Shown: piece after piece, positions 51,808-60,406 of the stretch | Layout: each line of letters begins with the position of its first letter | Numbering within the stretch: position 1 is the stretch's first letter | NCBI GenBank assembly: GCA_934503275.1 | Contig: CAKSVD010000008.1 | Location: 16,365 to 80,364, forward strand | Reading direction: 5' to 3' | Length of the DNA stretch: 64,000 nt | Source: an uncultured Faecalibacterium sp. | GTDB taxonomy: Bacteria > Bacillota > Clostridia > Oscillospirales > Ruminococcaceae | The notes under the pieces: generated by a model | What the model was told of the DNA's origin: nothing | The model's database searches: none | What the model saw: the letters and a program-made list of their open reading frames with translations, nothing else | Program-made: the position numbers and the translations under genes

Positions 51808-52424
51808 GCGAAGAAGCAAAGAACACGGTGCCCGAGACCGAGCAGCCGGAGACTGCCCCCGAGGAAAAGACCGCTGCCGCAGCGCCCGAACAGGCTGCTG
51901 CCGAGGCTGCCGCTGCCGAAGAGGAAAAGAAGAAGGACGGCGGCTGGTTCAACAAGAAGGCCCGGGAGATGGAAGCCGTTAAGGCAAAGCTGGATGCAGC
52001 GGAAAAGAACGCCGCACAGGCCAAGGATCAGCTGCTGCGCATGGCTGCCGAGTACGACAACTACCGCAAGCGCTCCACCCGCGAGGCCGACCAGAAGTTT
52101 GGCGACGGTGTTTCCCACGCAGTGGAAAAGATCATCCCCATTCTGGACACGCTGGATATGGCAGCCAACGCCCCCACCACCGATGAGAACTACAAAAAGG
52201 GCGTGGTCATGACGCTGGATAAGGCGGCAAAGGCACTGGAAGCCCTCCATGTGGAGGAGATCGAGGTGCTGGGCAAGCCCTTTGACCCCAACCTTATGAA
52301 TGCTGTGCAGCAGATCCCCGCCCCGGACGGGCAGGAAAGCGGCACGGTGGTCACCGTTTTCCAGAAGGGTTACAAGCTGGGTGATAAGATCATCCGCCAT
52401 GCAACCGTTGTGGTGGCCGAATAA
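51804..52424 (+). CDS. grpE: nucleotide exchange factor GrpE
   Basis: 206 residues. An acidic, Ala/Glu-rich N-terminal tail (about 1-45) is followed by a long coiled-coil and the GrpE core (LLRMAAEYDNYRKRSTRE; PFDPNLMNAVQQI; VVTVFQKGYKLGDKIIRHATVVV). It releases ADP from DnaK. Translationally coupled to hrcA. Confidence 0.96.
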   Translation: MSEEAKNTVPETEQPETAPEEKTAAAAPEQAAAEAAAAEEEKKKDGGWFNKKAREMEAVKAKLDAAEKNAAQAKDQLLRMAAEYDNYRKRSTREADQKFGDGVSHAVEKIIPILDTLDMAANAPTTDENYKKGVVMTLDKAAKALEALHVEEIEVLGKPFDPNLMNAVQQIPAPDGQESGTVVTVFQKGYKLGDKIIRHATVVVAE

Positions 52425-52525
52425 ATAAGCCGAACCTCCCGCAAGGGAGTTTGCAATAACATCCGCTTGACATCATCATAAGCATCATATAAACAAGATT
52501 TGTTCTTTCGAGAGGAGACATCATT

Positions 52526-54352
52526 ATGAGTAAGATTATTGGTATCGACCTTGGTACTACCAACAGCTGCGTGGCTGTTATGGAGGGCGGCGAGCCTGTT
52601 GTTATCGCCAACTCTGAGGGCGCCCGCACCACCCCGTCCGTTGTCGGCTTTACCAAGACCGGCGACCGTCTGGTAGGTCAGGTGGCAAAGCGTCAGGCTA
52701 TCACCAACCCCGACAACACCGTTTCTTCCATCAAGCGTCAGATGGGCACCGACCATAAGGTGACCCTGAACGGCAAGGAGTACACTCCCCAGCAGGTCAG
52801 CGCTATGATCCTGCAGAAGCTGAAGGCTGACGCCGAGGCTTATCTGGGCGAGACCGTCACCGAGGCTGTCATCACTGTGCCTGCCTACTTCAACGACAGC
52901 CAGCGTCAGGCAACCAAGGACGCAGGCACCATTGCCGGCCTGAACGTCCGCCGTATCATCAACGAGCCCACCGCAGCTGCTCTGGCTTACGGTGTAGATA
53001 AGGAAGATGACCAGAAGATCATGGTCTACGATCTGGGCGGCGGCACCTTCGATGTGTCCATCATCGAGATGGGCGACGGCGTTACCGAGGTTCTGGCCAC
53101 CAACGGTGATACCCATCTGGGCGGCGATGACTTCGACCAGCGCATCATCGACTGGATGGCAGACGCCTTCCAGACCGAGAACGGCATCGACCTGCGCAAG
53201 GACAAGATGGCTGCACAGCGCCTGAAGGAAGCTGCCGAGAAGGCAAAGATCGAGCTGTCCAGCGCAATGAGCAGCCAGATCAACCTGCCCTTCATCACTG
53301 CCGATGCTACCGGCCCCAAGCACCTGGATATGACCCTGACCCGCGCAAAGTTCAACGAACTGACCGCTGATCTGGTCGACCGCACCATGACCCCCGTGCG
53401 CAAGGCTCTGCAGGATGCAGGCCTGCGCGCTTCTGACCTGAAGAAGGTGCTGATGGTCGGCGGCTCCACCCGTATCCCCGCTGTCTACGACGCCGTGAAG
53501 AAGGAACTGAACTGCGAGCCCTTCAAGGGCATCAACCCCGATGAGTGCGTGGCTGTCGGTGCTGCTATTCAGGGCGGCGTTCTGAACGGCGAGAAGAAGG
53601 GTCTGCTGCTGCTGGATGTCACCCCGCTGAGCCTCGGCATTGAGACCCTGGGCGGCGTGTGCACCAAGATCATCGACCGCAACACCACCATCCCCACCCA
53701 CAAGAGTCAGGTGTTCTCCACCGCAGCCGACAACCAGCCCTCTGTTGAGGTCAACGTGCTGCAGGGCGAGCGTGAGTTTGCCCGCGACAACAAGAGTCTG
53801 GGTGTGTTCCACCTGGATGGCATCGCTCCGGCTCCCCGTGGTGTGCCTCAGATCGAAGTCACCTTCGATATCGATGCCAACGGCATCGTGAAGGTCAGCG
53901 CAAAGGATCTGGGCACCGGCAAGGAGCAGAACATCACCATCACTGCTTCCACCAATATGTCCAAGGAGGACATCGACAAGGCTGTGAAGGAAGCTGAGCA
54001 GTTTGCTGCCGACGATAAGAAGAAGCGTGAAGAGGTCGATATCCGCAACGGTGCCGACCAGATGGTGTTCCAGACCGAGAAGATGCTGAAGGAGAACGGC
54101 GACAAGCTGCCCGCAGACGTGAAGAGCGATGCCGAGGCAAAGCTTGCTGACCTTAAGACCGCTGTCCAGTCCGGCAACGTGGATGACATCAAGGCAAAGC
54201 AGGAGGCTCTGAGCCAGGTGTTCGAGAAGATGTATCAGGCAGCCGCTGCCGCACAGCAGGCCGCCGGTGCACAGCCCGGTGCCGACGCAGGCGCAGCCAA
54301 CGAAAAGCCCAACGATGACGGCGTTGTGGATGCCGACTTCAAGGAAGTCTAA
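52526..54352 (+). CDS. dnaK: Hsp70 chaperone DnaK
   Basis: 608 residues, complete. Nucleotide-binding domain begins [18 protein letters not shown] and contains [12 protein letters not shown]; the linker is [14 protein letters not shown], and the C-terminal lid ends with an acidic [21 protein letters not shown] precedes the ATG. A weak extra promoter (TTGACA at 52467, TATAAA at 52488, 15-base spacer) may lie in the 101-base gap after grpE. Codons are visibly optimised (many GCT, GTT, CGT) compared with neighbours, as expected for a highly expressed gene. Confidence 0.98.
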   Translation: MSKIIGIDLGTTNSCVAVMEGGEPVVIANSEGARTTPSVVGFTKTGDRLVGQVAKRQAITNPDNTVSSIKRQMGTDHKVTLNGKEYTPQQVSAMILQKLKADAEAYLGETVTEAVITVPAYFNDSQRQATKDAGTIAGLNVRRIINEPTAAALAYGVDKEDDQKIMVYDLGGGTFDVSIIEMGDGVTEVLATNGDTHLGGDDFDQRIIDWMADAFQTENGIDLRKDKMAAQRLKEAAEKAKIELSSAMSSQINLPFITADATGPKHLDMTLTRAKFNELTADLVDRTMTPVRKALQDAGLRASDLKKVLMVGGSTRIPAVYDAVKKELNCEPFKGINPDECVAVGAAIQGGVLNGEKKGLLLLDVTPLSLGIETLGGVCTKIIDRNTTIPTHKSQVFSTAADNQPSVEVNVLQGEREFARDNKSLGVFHLDGIAPAPRGVPQIEVTFDIDANGIVKVSAKDLGTGKEQNITITASTNMSKEDIDKAVKEAEQFAADDKKKREEVDIRNGADQMVFQTEKMLKENGDKLPADVKSDAEAKLADLKTAVQSGNVDDIKAKQEALSQVFEKMYQAAAAAQQAAGAQPGADAGAANEKPNDDGVVDADFKEV

Positions 54353-54410
54353 GTCTGACACAAAGCGCTGTGTCCGGCCAAACCGGCGGGCACACGCGCA
54401 ATAGAGCAAA

Positions 54411-54438
54411 AGCCGCTCCGGTTTAGGCCGGAGCGGCT
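54411..54438 (+). terminator. hairpin after dnaK
   Basis: AGCCGCTCCGG-TTTAGG-CCGGAGCGGCT, an 11-bp perfect stem with flanking AGCAA/TTGCT partly paired. Few T residues follow, so termination may be partial and dnaJ may receive readthrough. Confidence 0.65.
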
Positions 54439-54461
54439 CTTGCTGGTTTATAGAATGTAAA

Positions 54462-54590
54462 CCCTCTCAGTCATTGCTTCGCAATGCCAGCTCTCCCGAT
54501 GGGCGAGCTTTTGGCGGTGAGGACAAGTTTCCCTTCTCGGTCTAAGCTCCCCCCTCGGGGGAGCTGGCGCGTCAGCGCCTGAGAGGGTTT
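54462..54590. repeat. F1 dispersed palindromic repeat between dnaK and dnaJ
   Basis: CCCTCTCAGTCATTGC/GCAATGCCAG, CTCTCCCGATGGGCGAG, GCTCCCCCCTCGGGGGAGC, GCGTCAGCGCCTGAGAGGG. Its insertion splits the classical hrcA-grpE-dnaK-dnaJ cluster. Confidence 0.8.
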
Positions 54591-54636
54591 CGGCGGAGAC
54601 AGACCGTGACGGGAGAGGTTGGAGAGGTGAGTGGAT

Positions 54637-55812
54637 ATGGCACAGGAAAAGCGTGATTATTACGAAGTGCTGGGGGTATCCAAGGGCGCAAGCGATGCCG
54701 AGATCAAAAAGGCATACCGCAAGCTTGCTATGAAATACCACCCGGACTATAACCCCGGCGATAAGGACGCTGAGGCAAAGTTCAAGGAGATCAACGAGGC
54801 AAACGAGGTGCTTTCGGATCCGAAAAAGCGCCAGCTGTACGACCAGTACGGCTTTGCCGGTGTTGACCCCACCTACGCAGCACAGAATGGCGGCGGCCCC
54901 GGCGGCTTTAGCGGTTTTGGCGGCGACGGTGTGGATCTGGGCGATATCTTTGGCGATATCTTCGGCGGCGGCTTTGGCGGCTTCGGCGGCTCGTCCCGTC
55001 AGGCAAACAACCCCAACGCCCCCCGCAAGGGGCAGGACATCCGGGTGCGCATCACCCTGAGTTTTGACGAGGCCGTGCACGGCTGCAAGAAGAACATTAC
55101 CATCACCCGCCAGCAGGAGTGCACCGAGTGCCATGGCTCCGGCTGTGCCGCCGGCAGCAGCCCCGAGACTTGCCCGGACTGCGGCGGACGCGGCTTTGTC
55201 ATCCGCCAGCAGCGCACCCCCTTTGGCGTGATGCAGACCCAGCAGCCCTGCTCCCGCTGCGGCGGCAAGGGCAAGCTGGTAAAGAACCCCTGCAAGGTCT
55301 GCCACGGCAGCGGCAAGGTGGCTACCAAAAAGACGCTGGAGGTGTCCATCCCCATGGGCATCGATGACGACCAGAGCTTTGCACTGCGCGGCATGGGCGA
55401 TGCTGGCACCAACGGCGGCCCCGCCGGTGACGTCATCGTCATGGTCAGCGTGCGCCCCAGCGAGGTGTTCCAGCGCGACGGCTACGATGTGTGGGTCACC
55501 GTGCCCATCACCTACAGTCAGGCTGTGCTGGGCGACAACGTCACCGTGCCCTCCATTGACGGCAAGGTGGAGTACACCGTGCCCGAGGGCACCCAGAGCG
55601 GCACCACCTTCCGCCTGCGCGGCAAGGGCATCCAGTACCTGAACGGCCGTGGCCGCGGCGATATGTACGTCAAGTGCGATGTGGAGATCCCCAAAAAGCT
55701 GAACAAGGTGCAGCGCGATGCCCTGAAGAAATTTGAGGGCACTTTGAAAGAAGAAAACTACGAAAAGCGTAAGGGCTTCTTCAAAAAGCTGAAGGATATG
55801 TTCAACGCATAA
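54637..55812 (+). CDS. dnaJ: co-chaperone DnaJ
   Basis: 391 residues with the full type-I layout: J domain with HPD (KYHPDYN, about 32-38), Gly/Phe-rich region (about 85-125), four CxxCxGxG zinc modules ([32 protein letters not shown]) and the C-terminal substrate domain. ATG 54637 lies 9 bases after GGAGAGG; the GTG at 54631 is too close to it. No CIRCE is seen upstream of this gene. Confidence 0.96.
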   Translation: MAQEKRDYYEVLGVSKGASDAEIKKAYRKLAMKYHPDYNPGDKDAEAKFKEINEANEVLSDPKKRQLYDQYGFAGVDPTYAAQNGGGPGGFSGFGGDGVDLGDIFGDIFGGGFGGFGGSSRQANNPNAPRKGQDIRVRITLSFDEAVHGCKKNITITRQQECTECHGSGCAAGSSPETCPDCGGRGFVIRQQRTPFGVMQTQQPCSRCGGKGKLVKNPCKVCHGSGKVATKKTLEVSIPMGIDDDQSFALRGMGDAGTNGGPAGDVIVMVSVRPSEVFQRDGYDVWVTVPITYSQAVLGDNVTVPSIDGKVEYTVPEGTQSGTTFRLRGKGIQYLNGRGRGDMYVKCDVEIPKKLNKVQRDALKKFEGTLKEENYEKRKGFFKKLKDMFNA

Positions 55813-55819
55813 AAACCAA

Positions 55820-55856
55820 ACGGCGGCGCGTTCCATCGGAGCGTGCCGCCGTTTTT
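55820..55856 (+). terminator. dnaJ terminator
   Basis: ACGGCGGC...GCCGCCGT stem with an inner GCG..CGT pairing, followed by TTTTTT, 8 bases after the stop codon. Confidence 0.88.
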
Positions 55857-55878
55857 TGTGTCTGGACCTGCAAAAACA

Positions 55879-55912
55879 GCGGAGGCGCTGCCCTTTCGGG
55901 CAGCGCCTCCGC
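55879..55912 (-). terminator. terminator of the peptide operon
   Basis: GCGGAGGCGCTGCCC-GAAA-GGGCAGCGCCTCCGC on the minus strand, a 15-bp perfect stem with a GNRA loop, followed by TGTTTTTGC. Ends the transcript of the two small secreted peptides. Confidence 0.85.
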
Positions 55913-55962
55913 TTGCTTTGTTCTTTGGTGTACTCCGAGCCGGTCTTATGAGATAAGATGGA

Positions 55963-56292
55963 TCAGAGCAGGATGACAGCTGCATTGATAATCAGGCCGA
56001 CACCGGTAGCGCTGGAGCTGATCATGTAAGCGGTGCAGGCAATGTCACGGATGGCGTTGGCAGTGCTCTTCTCCATATCGGCAGCCAGAGCGTCCAGACC
56101 GGTCTCAGTCCAAGTGTTGGGGTTCTTACGGCGGTAATCGCGGACAGCGGTCAGACCCTTGAACCAGCCGTACGGGGGAATCAGCCAGCACAGCAGAGCC
56201 TCAGACATGGTAGCATTGGCGCCGCCTTCGGTGTAGGTCATTTCCTCGGTGGACAGGACATTGTAATACGCGGGCATCATCATTTTTTCCAT
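55963..56292 (-). CDS. double-glycine-leader secreted peptide 2
   Basis: 109 residues. The first 24 form a bacteriocin-type leader ending VLSTEEMTYTEGG (GG at 23-24), the site cut by C39-peptidase ABC exporters. The mature 85 residues start ANATMSEALLCWLIPPYGWF and end in a hydrophobic helix (TAYMISSSATGVGLIINAAV). Shares DALAADM.KS..N..RD with peptide 1. AAAGGAG stands 8 bases before the ATG. Second gene of the pair. No exporter, immunity or modification gene is visible next to it. A two-peptide bacteriocin or signalling role is inference. Confidence 0.75.
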   Translation of the reverse strand: MEKMMMPAYYNVLSTEEMTYTEGGANATMSEALLCWLIPPYGWFKGLTAVRDYRRKNPNTWTETGLDALAADMEKSTANAIRDIACTAYMISSSATGVGLIINAAVILL

Positions 56293-56322
56293 AATAACAC
56301 TCCTTTTGAAACAAAGCTATCC

Positions 56323-56348
56323 AAACGGTGCATCCAAACGCACCGTTT
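56323..56348 (-). terminator. hairpin between the two peptide genes
   Basis: AAACGGTGC-GTTTGGAT-GCACCGTTT on the minus strand, a 9-bp perfect stem not followed by a T-run. More likely an RNA-stability or attenuation element that sets the ratio of the two products than a full terminator. Confidence 0.55.
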
Positions 56349-56364
56349 TACCTGATGAAAGGGT

Positions 56365-56718
56365 TCAGCGCACGATCAGCAGAACGGCGCTCAGGGGAGC
56401 CAGTGCCACCACCATAGTGGCAGAAACGGCATCCCGCACAAAGTTGCTGGCAGATTTGCTCATATCGGCGGCAAGGGCATCGGTGGCGCGGCCCATCACG
56501 GTAAAGAAGTTGCCGTCCTTGTTGCCGTCCTGCTGCAGCCATGTGCGTGCCTGCTTGATGCCCCAGATGTAGCTGGAACCCAGCACTACCGCACCTACTG
56601 CGGTAGCAACGGTGGAAGCAATGCTGGCTGCATTATCCACCGCGCTGCCGCCGGCGGTATAGGTCATTTCTTCGTTGGAAAGCACCGCATAATCTGCGGG
56701 ATAATTCATCTTTTTCAT
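56365..56718 (-). CDS. double-glycine-leader secreted peptide 1
   Basis: 117 residues. Leader of 24 residues ending VLSNEEMTYTAGG, almost the same as in peptide 2. The mature 93 residues have two hydrophobic stretches (ASIASTVATAVGAVVLGSSY and SATMVVALAPLSAVLLIV) around a polar middle with WLQQDGNKDGN and DALAADMSKSASNFVRD. The ATG at 56718 lies 8 bases after GAAGGAG; a longer in-frame extension to 56778 is rejected. First gene after a clear promoter. Confidence 0.78.
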   Translation of the reverse strand: MKKMNYPADYAVLSNEEMTYTAGGSAVDNAASIASTVATAVGAVVLGSSYIWGIKQARTWLQQDGNKDGNFFTVMGRATDALAADMSKSASNFVRDAVSATMVVALAPLSAVLLIVR

Positions 56719-56814
56719 TTTCAATACTCCTTCATCAAAGGGAAATGCCGCATTGCATCCCGATCCTCCGGCGTCCATACCAAGTGCCGATAGAGCATTG
56801 TTCTCTATATGACC

Positions 56815-56843
56815 ATTCTACAACAGCAGTTGGATTTTATCAA
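56815..56843 (-). promoter_or_regulatory. promoter of the peptide operon
   Basis: On the minus strand TTGATA (56838-56843), 17 bases, TAGAAT (56815-56820), about 97 bases before the first start codon. No operator-like dyad recognised around it. Confidence 0.7.
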
Positions 56844-56941
56844 GGGGGTTTGGTACATCTGTGCAAAAACTGGCGGGACGCATGAAATTGCGGCTATAAA
56901 TTTGTGAAAATAGACTGCAATAATTCCGATATTCGGTTGTT

Positions 56942-58114
56942 TTACCCCGTTACCCCGGCGCGGTAGAGGTAGGGGTCGCTCTTGAAGCTGTCAAAGTTGT
57001 ACAACACAAGGATCTGGTCGTAGCCATTATCGGCGATCAGCTTGTCCAGACCGTAGTTGTAGTTGCGGAAGTCCACCACGTCGATGTCGGCGTAGTTGGC
57101 GGTCAGGTAGGGCACAAAGCAGTTGGCGTAGCTGTCCTTGATGACAAGGATGCGTCCGCTGCCGTTGCCCTGCACCCGGCTTAAACCGTTGTTGCCGTGC
57201 AGGAACATGGCGTATTTGTCGTAGACGGAAAGCTTATCCGTGTCGTACAGGCCGGTGGTCTGTCCCTCGGTGGGCTGGCCTGCCGCCGTCACGTTCCATA
57301 CCGTCAGGGTGTTGTCCAGGTCGTAGTAGGTGATCACGTCCGGCACGGCGTTCCATGTGCGCGCCTTGGCGTAGTGGGTGCCGTAAAAGTTATCGGCGGT
57401 CAGAGCAGTGTGGGCGGCGGTGTCAAAGGGGGTAAGGCCAAGGGCATCGCACAGCTGGCTATAGGCGTAGTAGGCGCCAAGGCTCGTCCAGTGGTGGTCG
57501 GTACGGTAGTAAATATACTCGCTCTTGTGGGCGGCAAGGGTCTGGCGCACGTCCACAAAGCTGCCGCCCGCCGCCTGCACCGCAGCGGAAAGCTGGTCAA
57601 GGTAGCCGTCCTCGTCCAGCAAGGGAGCGTTTGCGGGCACGTTCTCTTTATAGATATCGCTGGCAGCCGGTGCCAGCAGCACATTCACCTTGCCCGGGTA
57701 GCGCTGGCACAGGCTGGTGAGCGCTGCCGTGTTTTTAGGCAGGGTGCGCTCCTCGCTGGAAAGCAGCCCGTAGGTGCGGGGGAACATCATGTGCTCCCTG
57801 CCCAGCAGAATGCCGCCGTTCTGCTGCTTTTGCAGCAGGGTGGTCTCCACCACGCTCTGCAGGCTGATCCACTGGTCGCGCCCCGCCACCTGATCCTTGA
57901 CGTATTTGGTGTAGGCGGTAAAGTAGCTGTTCAGCCCTTTGGCGGTGAACTGGGTCAGCGCCGGGCGCTGGCTCAGGGTGGTGTTCTCCAGCTCGCTGTA
58001 GCTGCGGTCCGGGGTGACCATATCCAGCGCGAACAGCCCGATAAAGAACAGGCTGAACACCACCAGCACCGGGTAATGCAAAAGGGAGGAGGTCTTTTTA
58101 TCGTGTTTGGACAT
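56942..58114 (-). CDS. DHHW-family protein (AlgJ/AlgX-like), surface O-acetylation
   Basis: 390 residues: one N-terminal span (about 13-31) and an extracytoplasmic SGNH-like domain. YYRTDHHWTSLGAYYAY puts the DHHW motif at 206-209; ILVIKDSYANCFVPYL carries the partner Ser. Related proteins work with MBOAT acyltransferases to acetylate a surface polysaccharide. It starts 12 bases after the MBOAT gene and is co-transcribed with it. GGAGGCGGGAAG precedes the ATG. Confidence 0.88.
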   Translation of the reverse strand: MSKHDKKTSSLLHYPVLVVFSLFFIGLFALDMVTPDRSYSELENTTLSQRPALTQFTAKGLNSYFTAYTKYVKDQVAGRDQWISLQSVVETTLLQKQQNGGILLGREHMMFPRTYGLLSSEERTLPKNTAALTSLCQRYPGKVNVLLAPAASDIYKENVPANAPLLDEDGYLDQLSAAVQAAGGSFVDVRQTLAAHKSEYIYYRTDHHWTSLGAYYAYSQLCDALGLTPFDTAAHTALTADNFYGTHYAKARTWNAVPDVITYYDLDNTLTVWNVTAAGQPTEGQTTGLYDTDKLSVYDKYAMFLHGNNGLSRVQGNGSGRILVIKDSYANCFVPYLTANYADIDVVDFRNYNYGLDKLIADNGYDQILVLYNFDSFKSDPYLYRAGVTG

Positions 58115-58126
58115 CTTCCCGCCTCC

Positions 58127-59545
58127 TTAAAAGTTAAAATACAGGAACGGGCTGTTGGTGCTGCCCACCACATAGGCGGTGGAGACCACCAGCAGCGTCA
58201 GGATGGCGGCGCAGCGGGTGACCACGTTCTTGCGCAGCACATCCCACAGCTTTTCGATCAGCGGGGTGCAGCACACCACGCTTACCGCCAGCAGTACGCC
58301 GTAATTCCGCAGGAAATACAGCGGCGACACCCCGTCGGAGGGGATAAAGAGTTTCTGGAACAGCAGCCCGAAGGACACGCCGGTGTCGTTGCCCACGAAC
58401 ATCGCCCAGCCTACCACCACAAGGAACAGGGTGTAGAAATGCGGCCACACCCTGCCCTTTTTCAGGTAGGGCAGCAAAAACAGCTTTTCAGCCGCCAGCA
58501 GCACAAAGTAGTAAAGGCCCCAGCAGATAAAGTTCCAGTTCGCGCCGTGCCAGATGCCGGTGAGCAGCTCCACGATGAACAGGTTCAGGATCTGCCGCCG
58601 GAGCCCCTTGCGGTTGCCGCCCAGCGGGATATACACATACTCGCGGAACCAGCCGGACAGGGTCATGTGCCAGCGCCGCCAGAACTCGGTGATGGAGGCG
58701 GAGATATAGGGGTAGTTGAAGTTTGCGGGGAAGTCGAAGCCCAGCATCTTGCCCATGCCGATGCCCATCATAGAGTAGCCGGAGAAATCGAAGTACAGCT
58801 GCAAGCTGTATGCGATGATGCCCAGCCATACCAGCGGGGTGGAGGCGTTTGCCAGACCCACAAAGGTGGTGGAGGGGCTGTCGGCCACCCCGATGATGTC
58901 CGTCCACAGCGCGCCCACGGCGTCCGCCAGCAGCACCTTTTTGGCAAGACCGAAGGTGAACAGGGTCATGCCCTCCTCGATCTGCTTGAAATTATAGCGG
59001 TGCTTATAGACGTGCAGCTGCTCGGAGACGTCCCGGTACTTGACGATAGGCCCCGCGATGAGCTGCGGGAACATGACCACATAAGCGCCGAAATCGATGA
59101 TATTGCGCTCGGCTTTTACATCCCGGCGGTAGACGTCGATGGAGTAGGAAAGGGTCTGGAAGGTGTAAAAGCTGATGCCCAGCGGCAAAGTGCCGATGCC
59201 CTGAATCTCGGCAAAGGCGGTGCCCAGCAGGGCGTTTGCGCTGCGCAGCACAAAGTTTGCGTACTTGAAGTAGAACAGCATCCCTAAGCTGCCGATGAGC
59301 GCCACCAGCAGAAAGAAGCGGCGCAGCGCGGGCTTTGCATCAAAGTGCTCGATGGCAAGGCCGCTGAGGTAGTTGATGAGGATAAGCGCCACCATGACCG
59401 GGAAAAAGCGCACTTCGCCCCAGCAGTAGAACACCAGACTGCACAAAAACAGCACGGTGTTTTTCAGTTTTGCGGGGGCAAGATAGTATAGCGCCAGCGT
59501 GATGGGCAAAAAGCGGAACAGGAAGATGATGGTGCTGAAAACCAA
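58127..59545 (-). CDS. MBOAT O-acyltransferase, AlgI/DltB-like
   Basis: 472 residues, about 11 spans. Start MVFSTIIFLFRFLP is typical of the AlgI branch, and it requires a TTG start codon at 59545, which has GGAGG 8 bases upstream. Catalytic His333 is in LLTGIWHGANWNFICWG. Moves acyl groups across the membrane to an acceptor such as a cell-wall polysaccharide. Operates with the DHHW protein encoded next. Acceptor unknown. Confidence 0.9.
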   Translation of the reverse strand: MVFSTIIFLFRFLPITLALYYLAPAKLKNTVLFLCSLVFYCWGEVRFFPVMVALILINYLSGLAIEHFDAKPALRRFFLLVALIGSLGMLFYFKYANFVLRSANALLGTAFAEIQGIGTLPLGISFYTFQTLSYSIDVYRRDVKAERNIIDFGAYVVMFPQLIAGPIVKYRDVSEQLHVYKHRYNFKQIEEGMTLFTFGLAKKVLLADAVGALWTDIIGVADSPSTTFVGLANASTPLVWLGIIAYSLQLYFDFSGYSMMGIGMGKMLGFDFPANFNYPYISASITEFWRRWHMTLSGWFREYVYIPLGGNRKGLRRQILNLFIVELLTGIWHGANWNFICWGLYYFVLLAAEKLFLLPYLKKGRVWPHFYTLFLVVVGWAMFVGNDTGVSFGLLFQKLFIPSDGVSPLYFLRNYGVLLAVSVVCCTPLIEKLWDVLRKNVVTRCAAILTLLVVSTAYVVGSTNSPFLYFNF

Positions 59546-59574
59546 GGGGTCAGCCTCCTTTGTGTTGTGATGTC

Positions 59575-59634
59575 AAAGCTCCCCCCTTCGGGGGAGCTGG
59601 CAACGCCGACAGGCGTTGACTGAGAGGGTTCTAA
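59575..59634. repeat. F1 repeat, half element
   Basis: AGCTCCCCCCTTCGGGGGAGCT hairpin (given as AGCTCCCCCC / GGGGGAGCT), CAACGCCGACAGGCGTTG hairpin, ACTGAGAGGGTT end. Only one end of F1 is present. Confidence 0.75.
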
Positions 59635-59651
59635 CGGAGAGGGCTTGACTG

Positions 59652-59682
59652 AAAAAAGCCGATGCCGCAGATGGCACCGGCT
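59652..59682 (-). terminator. terminator of the DUF4358 lipoprotein gene
   Basis: AGCCGGTGCC-ATCTGC-GGCATCGGCT followed by TTTTTTC on the minus strand, 14 bases after the stop codon. Confidence 0.85.
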
Positions 59683-59695
59683 CAGAAGGTCAGAT

Positions 59696-60265
59696 TCAGC
59701 TGTTCAGGGCGCTGTCCACAGCACTGTTCAGGTCTGCGGTGCACTCGTTGGAGGCGATCACCATGACCACACGGTCACCCTTGGAGGAGATGATGGCGTT
59801 TTCCACATTGCTCTGTGCCTGTGCAAACTCGGCATAATTGCCGTAGAAGGCCACCTGATCCTGCTTGTAGCTTTCCAGCGCGGTCACCACGTCCTGTGCC
59901 TTGCCAGAGGCGGCCTCCACCACCAGCACAAGGCCGGCATCGCCGTTGTCGTTGCTCTTCACGCCCTTGTAACTGGCTACATCCTCAGACTTCAGGCCGA
60001 AGTCGTACTCGATGTTCATGGCAGTGATCTCGAACTGGTTGGAGATGGGGTCAGCAGCCAGCAGGCTTTCCACGGCGCTGTCCAGATTGGAGGTGCCGTT
60101 TTCAGCGGTATCCGCTGCCGGGGCGGCAGTGCTGGAAGCCGGTGCAGAGGCAGAGGTGCTGGACACGGAGGACGGCGCGGAGGAAGCGCTGCCGCCGCAG
60201 CCGGTCAGGGCAGCAGCCAGCACGGCGCTGACAGCAAGCACAGAGAGTTTTGTGCGGTTTATCAT
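59696..60265 (-). CDS. DUF4358-type lipoprotein
   Basis: 189 residues. A lipoprotein signal with lipobox LTGC (Cys23) is followed by a Ser/Ala linker and a domain (about 58-185) that fits DUF4358: FEITAMNIEYDFGLKSEDVASYKGV and YAEFAQAQSNVENAIISSKGDRVVMV. Genes of this family commonly accompany DHHW and MBOAT genes in Firmicutes, as here; their function is not known. Same strand as those genes but upstream of them and separated by a terminator. Confidence 0.75.
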   Translation of the reverse strand: MINRTKLSVLAVSAVLAAALTGCGGSASSAPSSVSSTSASAPASSTAAPAADTAENGTSNLDSAVESLLAADPISNQFEITAMNIEYDFGLKSEDVASYKGVKSNDNGDAGLVLVVEAASGKAQDVVTALESYKQDQVAFYGNYAEFAQAQSNVENAIISSKGDRVVMVIASNECTADLNSAVDSALNS

Positions 60266-60406
60266 AAAATATTCCTTCTTTTGTTAAATTCGTTTGTCGG
60301 GGTGCGGGGCTGCGCCGCGCACACGGGCAAACTGTATTTATCTTACCATAACAGCAGGTAAATTGCAACGCACCCCACAGGGTTTTCCGGCAGTTTTCAT
60401 CGGATT

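Noticed and set aside
52370..54409. 679-codon open frame on the minus strand across dnaK
   Set aside because: Antisense to a strongly codon-optimised dnaK; no start signal and no family resemblance.
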